Positions 38,383-46,635 of a stretch of DNA of 64,000 nt are shown here, in pieces. The position numbers and the translations under genes are program-made. Origin of the DNA: Dietzia timorensis (lineage in GTDB: Bacteria; Actinomycetota; Actinomycetes; Mycobacteriales; Mycobacteriaceae); assembly GCF_001659785.1 (NCBI RefSeq), contig NZ_CP015961.1, positions 2,604,001-2,668,000 of the forward strand, written 5' to 3'. The notes beneath the pieces are model-generated. The model did no database searches. It was not told where the DNA came from and saw only the letters and a program-made list of their open reading frames with translations. Positions within the stretch are counted from its first letter, which is position 1, and every line of letters starts with the position of its first letter.

Positions 38383-39614
38383 GTGCTGCTCGACTCGACC
38401 TCGCGTTCGGCGGCGCGACCTCGCAGCGCCGGGGCGGCGGCGATCGCCGCGAGCACGGCAACGAGCGGGATGATGAGCGCGTTGCGCAGCCCGAAGTCCT
38501 CACCGACGAGGCCGAGCGTGGGTGGTCCGGCGAGAAACGCGAGGTAACCGATTGTCGCGGCGAGCGAGACACGTGCGGCCGCGTCCGCCCCTCCGGACTC
38601 GGCCGCCGATCCGCCGGCCGCCGACAGGGCGACCGGGAAACCGAGGGAGGCGCCCAGGCCCCACAGCACGACCGCGGCCATCGCCGCCCAGGGCACATCG
38701 ACGAAGGCGACGACCGCGAGACCCAGCGCGCCACTCACCGCGCTCGCTGCGAGGATCGGCGCCCGCCCGAAGCGATCGACGACGGCGCCACCGCAGAACC
38801 TCCCGAGGGTCATCGCCGCGGCGAAAACGAGGTACACGGTTGATCCCATCGCGGGCGCGAAGCCGTGCCCGTCGACCATGAGCAGCGGCAGCCAGTCGTT
38901 CGCGGTGCCTTCGGCGAGCGCCATCGCGAGCACTATGTAGCCGATACACAGCAGGCGTCGGTCGCGCAGGAGGATGAGCGTGGCGGGTGCCCGCGATGTT
39001 TCATCCCGCGCAGTGCCGCTCCCCTGTCGCTGCTCTGCCTTCCCGGTTCCCGCAGGCAACCGCCCGATGCTGACGGCGAACAGCCCCGCGGTCACGACGC
39101 CGATGAGCAGCATGTGCGTGACCACGTCGAAGTCCGAGGCGGTTGCGGCGATCCCGGCCGCCGCGCCGATTACCGTGCCCAGCGAGAAGAAGCCGTGGAG
39201 GAGCGGAAGGAAGTTCTTTCCGCCGGCCGCCTCGATCGCGGCGCCCTCGACGTTGAGGGCGACCTCGCCGCTGCCCATGCCCGCGCCGAACAAGAACAGG
39301 CCGAGCGCGACGAGTCCTGCGACGTCAGCAAGCGTGCCGAGCCCGATGACCGGCATCGCGGCGACGATTGCGACGGTGCCCAGCGCGGCGATCGCGCGAG
39401 CACCGAAGCGGGCGACGAGCGCACCCGAGGACAGGATGCCGAGCATCGAACCGATCGACAGACCGAAGAGGATGAGGCCCATCTGCGCGGTGCTCGCACC
39501 GAGGTGATCTCGGATCGCGGGGGTACGCGTCACCCACGAGGCCATGGAGATGCCTGGGACGAAGATCAACGCGAGCAGCGCCCATCGCCTGCTCCGGAGT
39601 GCCGAATTTGCCAT
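38379..39614 (-). CDS. MFS transporter
   Basis: A 411-residue inner-membrane transporter with about twelve hydrophobic segments. FGLSIGSMLGILSSGALVARFGARAI covers the first-half MFS loop region, and GRFCGGAVVDRFGRAPILAA the repeat in the second half. The type resembles the fucose-permease/inner-membrane efflux-like group (LFGAGMGSGEVALNVEGAAIE). Substrate unknown. Its promoter region (39615-39687) is now bounded by the IS110 insertion, so the divergent spacing to yccF has been changed from under 100 bases to about 1.4 kb. Confidence 0.85.
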   Translation of the reverse strand: MANSALRSRRWALLALIFVPGISMASWVTRTPAIRDHLGASTAQMGLILFGLSIGSMLGILSSGALVARFGARAIAALGTVAIVAAMPVIGLGTLADVAGLVALGLFLFGAGMGSGEVALNVEGAAIEAAGGKNFLPLLHGFFSLGTVIGAAAGIAATASDFDVVTHMLLIGVVTAGLFAVSIGRLPAGTGKAEQRQGSGTARDETSRAPATLILLRDRRLLCIGYIVLAMALAEGTANDWLPLLMVDGHGFAPAMGSTVYLVFAAAMTLGRFCGGAVVDRFGRAPILAASAVSGALGLAVVAFVDVPWAAMAAVVLWGLGASLGFPVALSAAGGSAAESGGADAAARVSLAATIGYLAFLAGPPTLGLVGEDFGLRNALIIPLVAVLAAIAAAPALRGRAAEREVESSST

Positions 39615-39710
39615 CGCGGGCGAGACTACCCACCCCCGAGCGTTCGACGAGCGTCGGCGGTGTGACGGACCGCGAAACTACACTCGCGGTCAGTGTGAGA
39701 CTTGGTGGTG

Positions 39711-39887
39711 CCGCGGATGTCGCGGTGGTTGGATCCTTTCCATCCGGTGACTGGCTCTTACACTCGCTGCCGCTCGACTTCGGGCTGGCTTGCATGCGTA
39801 TTGCCGTCGCCGGGTGGGATGGACCGGCCGGCGTGACTTGATAGGAGCGTGCAGCTGCCCCACTGAGCTTTGTCCGCCGACCGGCCC
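39711..39887 (+). ncRNA. Bridge RNA of the IS110 element (predicted)
   Basis: The non-coding left end folds into the bridge-RNA plan. A 5' stem-loop is CCGCG-GATGT-CGCGG (39711-39725). A 14-bp helix (39738-39751 with 39806-39819, three G-U pairs) closes the target loop, capped by a hairpin (39769-39789, ACUU loop). A second helix (39821-39833 with 39875-39887, two mismatches) closes the donor loop. In the target loop, TACACTCGC (39759-39767) equals the left host flank and GCATGCGTAT (39792-39801) is the complement of the right host flank. In the donor loop, ATAGGAG (39841-39847) equals the right end and CACTGA (39861-39866) complements the left end. The RNA ends are approximate. Confidence 0.72.
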
Positions 39888-39928
39888 GACCGTTCGACCC
39901 CCACTCGAATACAAGGGAGGCAGAGACC

Positions 39929-41020
39929 ATGGTGGTCCTGATCGGCGCTGACGTCCACAAGAATTCACACACCTTCGTCGCCGTCGACGCGGCGGGCAAG
40001 CAGATCGGGCAGATCACTGTCCGCGCGACCCATAGCGGTCATGAGAAGGCCTACCGGTGGGCCCGGAAGAGTTTCATCGAACAGGACCGCCGGTGGGGGC
40101 TGGAGGACTGCCGTCACCTCACCAGCCTCCTCGAGCGTGATCTCCTCGCCCACGGCGAGCCGGTGGTCAGGGTGCCGGCGAAGCTGATGGCCCGACAACG
40201 CGCCACAGCACGCACGCGTGGGAAGTCCGACCCGATCGACGCTCTCGCCGTCGCGCGGGCGATGGCCAGGGAGGAGGATCTGCCAGCCGCGTTCACCGAT
40301 GAGCAGGCGCGGGAGATCAAGCTCGTGCTGGACCGTCGGGAGGATCTGGTCGCAGAGCGGACGCGGGTGATCAACCGTCTACGGTGGCACCTGCACGAGC
40401 TCGATCCCGAGGTCGACCCCGCTCCACGCGCACTAACCCATCGTCCTGCCCAGGAGCGGGTGCGGGAGGTGATCGAGGCCGGTGCGGGGATCGTCGCGGA
40501 GATCGCGGGCATGAATCTGACCGACCTCGAACGGCTCTGCTCCTTAATCGGCGAGCTCGATGCGCGCCTGCGGGCTATGGTGCGAAAGCAGGAGCCGGTA
40601 CTGCTGGAGATCCCCGGATGCGCGGAGCTGTCGGCCGCGAAGATCATCGCCGAGACCGCCGGGATCGAGCGATTCGCCACGGAGTCGAAGTTCGCGATGT
40701 TCGCCGGCTGCGCACCGATCCCGGTCTGGTCGGGCAAGACAGAAGGCAGAGTCCGGTTGAACAGGGGCGGGAACCGGCAGCTGAACTGCGCGATCCACCG
40801 CATAGCGATCACCCAGACCCGCCTCGAAGGACCCGGCAAAGAGTACTACGAACGCCTCCGAGCAAAGGGCAAGACCGTCATGGAAGCCCTGCGCTGCCTT
40901 AAGAACCAGATCGCTCGCCGCATCTGGCGCACCCTCACCCGAGTCCACGCCGAAACCCTCACCAACACCCCGATCCCACTGAACCCCACCCCAACGACTT
41001 GCGCCTCGCAAGCCGCTTGA
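39929..41020 (+). CDS. IS110-family transposase (DEDD recombinase)
   Basis: A 363-residue recombinase. The N-terminal RuvC-like DEDD domain has Asp8 (LIGADVHK), Glu59 (GLEDCRHL) and Asp101/Asp104 (KSDPIDALAVARA). The C-terminal Tnp domain has ALSA-like IPGCAELSAAKIIAE and FAGCAPIPVWSGK with Ser268 as the likely nucleophile, then NRGGNRQLN. Length and motifs are complete, so it should be active. An RBS (AAGGGAGG) precedes the ATG at 39929. Its stop codon overlaps TTGACA (41017-41022), a -35-like box; in IS110 circles such a box at the right end can help drive bridge-RNA transcription, though I see no good -10 in the left end. Confidence 0.95.
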   Translation: MVVLIGADVHKNSHTFVAVDAAGKQIGQITVRATHSGHEKAYRWARKSFIEQDRRWGLEDCRHLTSLLERDLLAHGEPVVRVPAKLMARQRATARTRGKSDPIDALAVARAMAREEDLPAAFTDEQAREIKLVLDRREDLVAERTRVINRLRWHLHELDPEVDPAPRALTHRPAQERVREVIEAGAGIVAEIAGMNLTDLERLCSLIGELDARLRAMVRKQEPVLLEIPGCAELSAAKIIAETAGIERFATESKFAMFAGCAPIPVWSGKTEGRVRLNRGGNRQLNCAIHRIAITQTRLEGPGKEYYERLRAKGKTVMEALRCLKNQIARRIWRTLTRVHAETLTNTPIPLNPTPTTCASQAA

Positions 41021-41034
41021 CATAGGAGATACGC

Positions 41035-41457
41035 ATGCGTTCACTCATCGCCTTGATTCTCAACATCATCTGGTTCATCACGGCCGGCCTGTGGCTGTGG
41101 CTCGGCTACATTCTCGCGGGAATCGTCGCGTGTATCTTCATCGTCACCATTCCGTTCGGTGTCGCGAGCTTTCGCATCGCGGGGTTCGTACTGTGGCCGT
41201 TCGGCCGGGAGGTCGTCGACAAGGGCGCGCCGACGGGCGCGGGCACCATCGGCAACATCATCTGGTTCGTCGTGGCCGGGCTGTGGCTCGCCGTCGGACA
41301 CATCATCACCGCTGTTGCGCAGGGTGTGACGATCATCGGGTTGCCGCTGGCCTGGGCGAATCTCAAGCTCATCCCGGTCACGTGCTTCCCGTTCGGTAAG
41401 GAGGTTGTCGCGTCCTCTGATCGCAACGCGGCGATGGTCCCTGTCGCGCGGCGTTAG
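41035..41457 (+). CDS. YccF-domain membrane protein
   Basis: A 140-residue inner-membrane protein with two copies of the YccF (DUF307) unit: LNIIWFITAGLWLWLGYILAG followed by IPFGVASFRIAGFVLWPFGREV, then IIWFVVAGLWLAVGHIITA followed by LPLAWANLKLIPVTCFPFGKEV. About four membrane segments. Function unknown. The IS110 element ends 8 to 14 bases before its ATG, so it has lost its original upstream DNA; its ribosome-binding site (AGGAGA) straddles the element boundary. It may now depend on read-through from the transposase gene. Confidence 0.88.
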   Translation: MRSLIALILNIIWFITAGLWLWLGYILAGIVACIFIVTIPFGVASFRIAGFVLWPFGREVVDKGAPTGAGTIGNIIWFVVAGLWLAVGHIITAVAQGVTIIGLPLAWANLKLIPVTCFPFGKEVVASSDRNAAMVPVARR

Positions 41458-43106
41458 ACGGTCGGGCTTCGTCGGTCGATGTTCGGCGCCGCCTCGGCGA
41501 CGAGACGCCGCGCCCACGCATAATCGGTTTTGCTCGAGGGGTGCCGTTCGATGGTGTCGACCTGCCAGAACGCTGCGGGGATCTTGTAGCCGGCGAGGTG
41601 GGCACGCAGCCCGGTTTCGACGGCGGCGAAATCGATGGGTTCGCCGGGCTCGGCTGCCTGCACGATCGCCCCGACTCGGTGGCCGAACCGCTCGTCGGGG
41701 ACCCCGAGTACGACGGCGTCGGCTACCTCTCCCAACGACTTGAGCGCAGTCTCCACTTCTTCGGCGAAAATCTTCTCGCCGCCGGAGTTGATCACCTGGC
41801 TGGCGCGCCCCAGCAGCAGAATATTGCCGTTCCCGTCGTATTTCCCGCGGTCCCCGGTGAACACCACACGCTCGCCGTCATACTCCCGGAAGGTTTCCGC
41901 GCTCCTCACGGGATCTCCGAGATAGCCGCTGGGAAGATATCCGCGTTTGATGATCCAGCCCGTCTCATTCGAGTCGTCGGGGAGCTTTTCCTCGAAGTCG
42001 TCGACGAGGAACATCGTGTTCCCACGCGGGATTCGCGGGCCGTGCGATTCGAAGAGCGAGCCATCGTCGGCGTTGGCTTTGGTGGCCGTGCCGAGCCCGC
42101 CGAAGCCGCTTTCCGACGAGCCGAAGGCGTCCATGATGAGAAGGTCGGGGTGGAGTTCGAACAGCTCCTTCTTGAGCGACGGCGAGAATACCGCGGCGCC
42201 GGACGACACCATGAACAGACTTGACACGTCGACCGGCTCGGCGCGCAGGCGATCGACCATCGGCCGGATCATCGCATCGCCTGCGACGATCGCGACCTGC
42301 AGCCGGTGCCGTTCGACCTGGCGCCACACCTCGGCACTGTCGAAATGAGGAAGGTAGTAGAGCGTGGATCCGCCGAAAAGTTGGGTGAGCGACGGCATGA
42401 GCCCGGAGGTGTGGATGAGCGGAAGCAGGACGAGGCTCCGCACCGGATCGCCGAGCGCCCCGTTCCTGGCCTGCGTGTATTCGTCGGCCACGGGTTCGAG
42501 AGTGTAGTAGTCGGATCCGCCGCCGAGGCTGCGCCACAGGTCCTCGTGCCGCCACACCACGCCCTTGGGGTTGCCCGTGGTCCCACCGGTGAACACGAGG
42601 AAGATGTCGTCGGCCGAACGCTCGATATCCGGGCGATCGGGCGACGCTGCAGCGAGGAGTTCCGCGGCCTCGATTGCTCCCGCGGGCACGGCCGTGGTGT
42701 CGCTGCCGTCGTCGACGACGACGGTGTACCTGAGCGAGTCGACGCCCGCAGCGGCGTCCGCGAGCGCGGCACCGAATTCCCGCCCGAACACCACCACCTC
42801 GGTATCGGCGTAGGACAGGAGATACTCGAGCTCTTCGCCCGCGTAGCGGAAGTTGACCGACACGGGCACCGCGCGCAGCTTGAGCGTCCCGAGGAACGCG
42901 GCGATGCAGTCGATCCCGTTGCGCATCTCGATGCCCACCCGGCCACCGGCATCTATCCCGAGCCCGGCCAGCGCGTGCGCCCAGCGGTTGGCTTCCGCGT
43001 CGAGTTCGGCGAAATCGACGGCGCGCTCGCCCTCGACCACGGCGGTCCGGCTGGTTCCGAAGGCGTCGGCGGCGTGTTCGTACAGGTCGGCAAGATTGTG
43101 GGCCAT
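41454..43106 (-). CDS. Acyl-CoA synthetase (AMP-forming), end of the cyp51 operon
   Basis: A 550-residue ANL enzyme. The P-loop reads LVFTGGTTGNPKGVVWRH, followed by LPLIHTSGLMPSLTQLF, GSSESGFGG, KRGYLPSGYLGDP, VFTGDRGKYDGNGNILLLGR and a C-terminal SSKTDYAWARRL, where the catalytic lysine lies in an SKTDY context seen in steroid and bile-acid type ligases rather than TGKI. The ATG at 43106 (MAHNLADLYEHAADAF) was chosen over a reading 22 codons longer. It is the last of six minus-strand genes starting with tetR at 47211. A sterol or isoprenoid side-chain acid is a possible substrate, by context only. Confidence 0.88.
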   Translation of the reverse strand: MAHNLADLYEHAADAFGTSRTAVVEGERAVDFAELDAEANRWAHALAGLGIDAGGRVGIEMRNGIDCIAAFLGTLKLRAVPVSVNFRYAGEELEYLLSYADTEVVVFGREFGAALADAAAGVDSLRYTVVVDDGSDTTAVPAGAIEAAELLAAASPDRPDIERSADDIFLVFTGGTTGNPKGVVWRHEDLWRSLGGGSDYYTLEPVADEYTQARNGALGDPVRSLVLLPLIHTSGLMPSLTQLFGGSTLYYLPHFDSAEVWRQVERHRLQVAIVAGDAMIRPMVDRLRAEPVDVSSLFMVSSGAAVFSPSLKKELFELHPDLLIMDAFGSSESGFGGLGTATKANADDGSLFESHGPRIPRGNTMFLVDDFEEKLPDDSNETGWIIKRGYLPSGYLGDPVRSAETFREYDGERVVFTGDRGKYDGNGNILLLGRASQVINSGGEKIFAEEVETALKSLGEVADAVVLGVPDERFGHRVGAIVQAAEPGEPIDFAAVETGLRAHLAGYKIPAAFWQVDTIERHPSSKTDYAWARRLVAEAAPNIDRRSPTV

Positions 43107-43134
43107 CGAAAAACTCCTAGCGGCGTGGGCGGGT

Positions 43135-44397
43135 TCAGACCGGAAACAGCGGAAGCGGGGTGCGCACGGCACCGAACTCGAAGGCGGCGCCGGTGCTGAT
43201 TCGGGTCACCGCGACCTCTTCGCCCTCGGGGATGGCATCGGTACCGAGCGTTATCCGCGCGATGACGTCGGAGTTCTCTTTCCGCAGGTCCACACGGAAG
43301 CGCGGATCGAGCCCCCTGGCGGCGGCCTCGATCGGCGCGGCGTTTCCGGAACCTGGAACCGCCGACCAACACTCGTCCTGCCACCACGGCGCATCGGCCG
43401 CCCAGCGGATTTCCACTGCCGCGCCGTCAGAGTCCAGGTCCACGGACGCGCCGGTGTACTGCACGGGCGCGAGGAGTGGGTGCACGGCGAGCACGCGTGC
43501 GAGTCCGCCGAGTCCGTCCTCGGCGCGGATGCCGAGCGCGGCGGCGATCCGTTCGGTGGCGATCCCGGCGATCCCCGTGCACTGATAGGTGGCGAGCCGA
43601 AGCGCGGTTCCTGCATCCGAACGGCGGCGAACGCTCTGGGTGAATCCGACCGCGAGAAGGTGCATCTGCAGGTACACCTCCCGAAGTATCCGCACGAGCG
43701 CGGAGCGGGTGAACCCGTCGAACCGCACATCCGACAGCAGCGGGCCCGCGTAGTCGTCGAGCGGCCCCTCATCGCGGTCGGGGCGCACCGTCGGTTCCGG
43801 GAAGTCGATTCCGTTGACCAGGCTGGCCGCCGATTCGGCCGCGGGATATGGCAACTCGGCCGGCGGGGCCCCCGGGTCGATCCGCACGGTCCAGTGGCAG
43901 TGCGGGGTGCGCCCGGCGGGCGCACGCGGCGGGCGGTGGATTGGCTCGACGACCGCGTACGGGTTCGTCGCGTACGCGGTCGCGGGGAAGGTCGGATCCT
44001 CGATGTCGTGGCACATCACCTTGACGATTTCCTCGCCCATCGGCTCGACGTCCATGAGGGCGCCGCAGTGGTCGAGATAGAACTCGCCGTGGTCGTGGTC
44101 GTGCACGACATAGCGGAAGTCCATGAACTCCGGGGGCGCTCCGACGTCGAGTTGGAACCCCTTGAAGATCTCGGCGACTCCATCGCCTTCGATCCCGAGC
44201 GCCCTCTTCATCCGGAGAGCATAATGCGGGCTCGCGGCCTGCCATTCCTCGATCGCTACGTCGCGCATCCCGTCCAGCCCGAATTCGCCGAGCAGCGCAG
44301 GCATCCCGGCGCGATCGATGAGCTGCCCGATGAGCAGTAGTTCGGGTACGAGCGTCGCGAGCTGCCGGTGGGCCAGTTCATCGATGCGGTCCCGCAT
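43135..44397 (-). CDS. Conserved hypothetical protein in the cyp51 operon
   Basis: A 420-residue protein I do not recognise by fold. The N-terminal third is helical (LAHRQLATLVPELLLIGQLID). The middle has a His/Asp/Cys-rich stretch, VHDHDHGEFYLDHCGALMD followed by VKVMCHDIEDPTF and HCHWTVRID, which could bind metal. The C-terminal third is a beta-rich region. No signal peptide or membrane segment. It lies one base from the NTF2-like gene and 28 bases from the ligase gene, so it belongs to the same pathway; the role is unknown. Confidence 0.75.
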   Translation of the reverse strand: MRDRIDELAHRQLATLVPELLLIGQLIDRAGMPALLGEFGLDGMRDVAIEEWQAASPHYALRMKRALGIEGDGVAEIFKGFQLDVGAPPEFMDFRYVVHDHDHGEFYLDHCGALMDVEPMGEEIVKVMCHDIEDPTFPATAYATNPYAVVEPIHRPPRAPAGRTPHCHWTVRIDPGAPPAELPYPAAESAASLVNGIDFPEPTVRPDRDEGPLDDYAGPLLSDVRFDGFTRSALVRILREVYLQMHLLAVGFTQSVRRRSDAGTALRLATYQCTGIAGIATERIAAALGIRAEDGLGGLARVLAVHPLLAPVQYTGASVDLDSDGAAVEIRWAADAPWWQDECWSAVPGSGNAAPIEAAARGLDPRFRVDLRKENSDVIARITLGTDAIPEGEEVAVTRISTGAAFEFGAVRTPLPLFPV

Positions 44398-44398
44398 A

Positions 44399-44968
44399 TC
44401 AGTCCCCGATGTCCACGGGCCAGATCGATTTGGGTCCCTCATGAATGCGGTACCAGCCCGGAAGTTTCTCCCCTGCCGAAGCGAAGCGCTCGCGCATCCC
44501 CTCCGAGAGCGCGTCCGCCTCGTACATGCGCATAAACAGATCGACGACGTTCCCGAAGTCGAAGAAGTCGCGCTGCCAGGCCCATTTGCGATTCCCCGCG
44601 TACCGGAACCACGACCCGCCTAGCCCATACACCTCGTACGGCTTACCCGTCCTCGGATCTTCCGTGCCTTCGGCGATCTGCCGCCACAGGCAGATGACGT
44701 CGCCGGTCCGGGTATCGATGACCCGGGAGATGTACGGGTACTTCCACCCCTCGAGCCCTTTCATCTCCTGGCCGAGCGCGAGTTCGCGGATCTCGTCCTT
44801 GCCCACGGCCATGAAGTCGTCCTTGGTGCCGTAGTTCCACCCGTAGTGGGCGTCGTCTGCGTAAAAGTCCGCGAGAGGAGTCCAGTCCTGGACTTTTTCG
44901 GCGGCGATATTGGCGTCGATCCATGCGTCGATGAACGCGTCGATCTCGTCTCGGTCGAAGTCGGCCAT
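44399..44968 (-). CDS. NTF2/SnoaL-like protein in the cyp51 operon
   Basis: A 189-residue protein with the NTF2-like pattern: FIDAWIDANIAAEKVQDWTPL and FYADDAHYGWNYGTKDD at the start (helix then acidic loop), then ISRVIDTRTGDVICLWRQIA and SWFRYAGNRKWAWQRDFFD. The fold serves ketosteroid isomerases, polyketide cyclases and dehydratases; M. tuberculosis also encodes such proteins near cyp51. The ATG at 44968 (MADFDRDEIDAF) is preferred to a GTG four codons earlier. Catalytic residues cannot be assigned with confidence. Confidence 0.75.
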   Translation of the reverse strand: MADFDRDEIDAFIDAWIDANIAAEKVQDWTPLADFYADDAHYGWNYGTKDDFMAVGKDEIRELALGQEMKGLEGWKYPYISRVIDTRTGDVICLWRQIAEGTEDPRTGKPYEVYGLGGSWFRYAGNRKWAWQRDFFDFGNVVDLFMRMYEADALSEGMRERFASAGEKLPGWYRIHEGPKSIWPVDIGD

Positions 44969-45032
44969 TGTGTACTGCACTCCTTGGGTTTCCCGTGGCG
45001 GATATCGGTGCGTGCCCCGGGCGGGATCTGTG

Positions 45033-45233
45033 TTATTCGGTGAGGCGCAACGCGCGAGCCGGGCAGAACTTCACTGCGTTTTTCACCTCGTCGATGAGTT
45101 CATCGGGCACCTCTCCGCGACGGGCCCTGACTTTCGCCTCGGCGCCCTTGGGCACCGTGAACCATTCGGGTGCTTCCATTTCGCACTCGGCGTGGCCCTG
45201 GCACAGGTCGAAGTCGACGTCGACGCGGCTCAT
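45033..45233 (-). CDS. [3Fe-4S] ferredoxin, redox partner of CYP51
   Basis: A 66-residue ferredoxin. Cluster ligands are Cys11 and Cys17 in CQGHAEC and Cys57 in FCPARAL; His14 takes the place of the fourth cysteine, the hallmark of P450-associated 3Fe-4S ferredoxins such as Rv0763c. The ATG at 45233 overlaps the cyp51 stop (ATGA), ensuring coupled synthesis. A longer in-frame reading across cyp51 is rejected. No ferredoxin reductase for it is encoded in the operon. Confidence 0.93.
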   Translation of the reverse strand: MSRVDVDFDLCQGHAECEMEAPEWFTVPKGAEAKVRARRGEVPDELIDEVKNAVKFCPARALRLTE

Positions 45234-46633
45234 CGGTTCCGCCGCTTGTAGCGCACCTTGCAGGGCTGTGCCAGTTGCACGACCATCTTCGAATGGTCGT
45301 TGCGGTAGGAATCGGGATCCTGTGTCAGCTCGAACGTGTAGTTGCGGAGCAGGATCGAGAAGATCGCCTTGATCTGCATCTGTGCGAACGCCGCGCCGAC
45401 ACAGCGATGGCGGCCGGCTCCGAACGGAATCCACGTCCACCTATTGGCTATGTCCTCTTCACGGCCATCGACGTACCTATTCGGGTCGTAGGAATCCGCG
45501 TCGGGAAAGTCCTCCGGAAGCCTGTTCGACACTGCGGGCGAGGCGGCCACGGTCTGCCCCTTCTTCACGAGTGTGTCGCCGATCTGGATGTCCTCCTGCG
45601 CCACGCGCATGAGGACGATGAGCGGTGGGTGCAGGCGCAGCGACTCCTTCATCGCGTTCTCGAGTTTCGGGATCTGACGCAGCGCGCGGAAGGAATAGTC
45701 CGCGCCGTCGGAATAGATCTCCTCGAGTTCGTCGAGAACCTCCTGCATGTATCCGGGGTTGCGCAGCAGATCGATGAGCACCCACGCGGACGTTCCCGAG
45801 GTGGTGTGGTGGCCGGCGAACATCATCGAGATGAAGATGCCGGTGACCTCGTTCGCCGAGAAGCGGTGAACCCCGTCGTCATCCTTGATCGAAACGAGCA
45901 CGTCGAGCAGATCGCGGTCTGCCTTGTCCTGCGGCGGATTCGCGATGCGCTCGTCCATTATTTCCTGCACGAGCTCGACGAGACCCTCGCGGGCGGCGTC
46001 GCGTTTGCGGAAGGACTCGATATCGGCGTGCGGATCGATGTAGGCGTGCGGGTCGGTGCCTCGTTCGAGGTCGTGGTAGAGCCGCGCGAAGCGGCCGTCG
46101 AGCTGGTCACGGAAGCGGCGTCCGATAAGGCACGCGGAAGACGTGTAGATGGTCAGCTCGGAGAAGAACTCGAGGAGATCTATCTCGCCCTCGTCGCCCC
46201 AGTCGGCGATCATCCGCTCGACCTCGCGCGGGATGGTCTCGGCGTGGCTGCGCATGTGCTCTCCACGCAGTGCCTGGTTGTGGAGCATTTCCGAGCGGCG
46301 CTCCGGACTGGCGTCGAAGACGACACCCTCGCCGAAGATCGGGGTCATGAACGGGTACGCGGCGGCCTGGTCGAGCGATTCCTCCGGGGCGCGGAAGAAT
46401 GCCTCGTTGTTCTCGGCACCCGACACGAGCACGACATCGCGGTCCGCGATCCGGAACGCGCCGGCGTCTCCGTGTTCGGAGCGCACGCGCCAGAACAGAT
46501 CGATGGGGTCGGTTGAGATTTCGTCCATATGACCGAGCGGCCCCTCGCCGCCGGAGACGAATCCCGCGGTGCCGTCGGCACTTGCGCCACTGAAAGGACA
46601 GGTCCCGGCGGCGCGCTCGTCACTTTTGTGCAT
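45230..46633 (-). CDS. cyp51: CYP51, sterol 14-alpha-demethylase-type cytochrome P450
   Basis: A 467-residue P450. The I-helix motif MMFAGHHTTSGT is specific to CYP51 (most P450s have AGxDT). KESLRLHPPL holds the ExxR, and FGAGRHRCVGAAF the haem ligand Cys411. AYPFMTPIFGEGVVFDASPERR is the conserved B-C region. The sequence is closely similar to M. tuberculosis CYP51 along its length, with an extra 16 residues at the N-terminus. It removes the 14-alpha-methyl of lanosterol-type sterols in vitro; its natural substrate in such bacteria is not settled. It is 2 bases after tetR and overlaps the ferredoxin gene. Confidence 0.96.
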   Translation of the reverse strand: MHKSDERAAGTCPFSGASADGTAGFVSGGEGPLGHMDEISTDPIDLFWRVRSEHGDAGAFRIADRDVVLVSGAENNEAFFRAPEESLDQAAAYPFMTPIFGEGVVFDASPERRSEMLHNQALRGEHMRSHAETIPREVERMIADWGDEGEIDLLEFFSELTIYTSSACLIGRRFRDQLDGRFARLYHDLERGTDPHAYIDPHADIESFRKRDAAREGLVELVQEIMDERIANPPQDKADRDLLDVLVSIKDDDGVHRFSANEVTGIFISMMFAGHHTTSGTSAWVLIDLLRNPGYMQEVLDELEEIYSDGADYSFRALRQIPKLENAMKESLRLHPPLIVLMRVAQEDIQIGDTLVKKGQTVAASPAVSNRLPEDFPDADSYDPNRYVDGREEDIANRWTWIPFGAGRHRCVGAAFAQMQIKAIFSILLRNYTFELTQDPDSYRNDHSKMVVQLAQPCKVRYKRRNR

Positions 46634-46635
46634 GA

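Larger units (their letters stand above)
39690..41026 (+). mobile_element. IS110-family insertion sequence, about 1.34 kb, apparently intact
   Basis: The element has one transposase gene, a 240-base non-coding left end and almost no right end, as in the IS110 subgroup (not IS1111, which has the long non-coding end on the right). Ends were set from bridge-RNA guide matches: TCAGTG begins the left end and ATAGG closes the right end. The only dinucleotide shared by both junctions is GG (39688-39689 and 41025-41026), the proposed core. IS110 elements lack terminal inverted repeats, and none is seen. Removing the element joins TACACTCGC-GG-AGATACGC directly to the yccF ATG. The last bases may belong to either the element or host; error of a few bases is likely. 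Confidence 0.7.

Noticed and set aside
39679-39684. TACACT as the original -10 box of yccF
   Set aside because: No acceptable -35 lies 16-18 bases upstream, so I use the sequence only as the left target of the insertion.
39668-39691. Hairpin GACCGCG-N10-CGCGGTC at the left side of the IS110 element, as an operator of the MFS gene
   Set aside because: It straddles the inferred element junction, so its right arm is partly element DNA; it is more likely a coincidence of insertion than a host operator.
41029-41038. Reading the right-flank guide match as unambiguous in orientation
   Set aside because: The core GCATGC is itself palindromic, so part of the match holds in both senses; only the added TAT/ATA end (ten bases in all) and the loop geometry favour the complementary reading.
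45170-46516. A 448-codon open frame on the plus strand opposite cyp51
   Set aside because: The opposite strand encodes an unmistakable CYP51; the frame is an antisense shadow without a ribosome-binding site.
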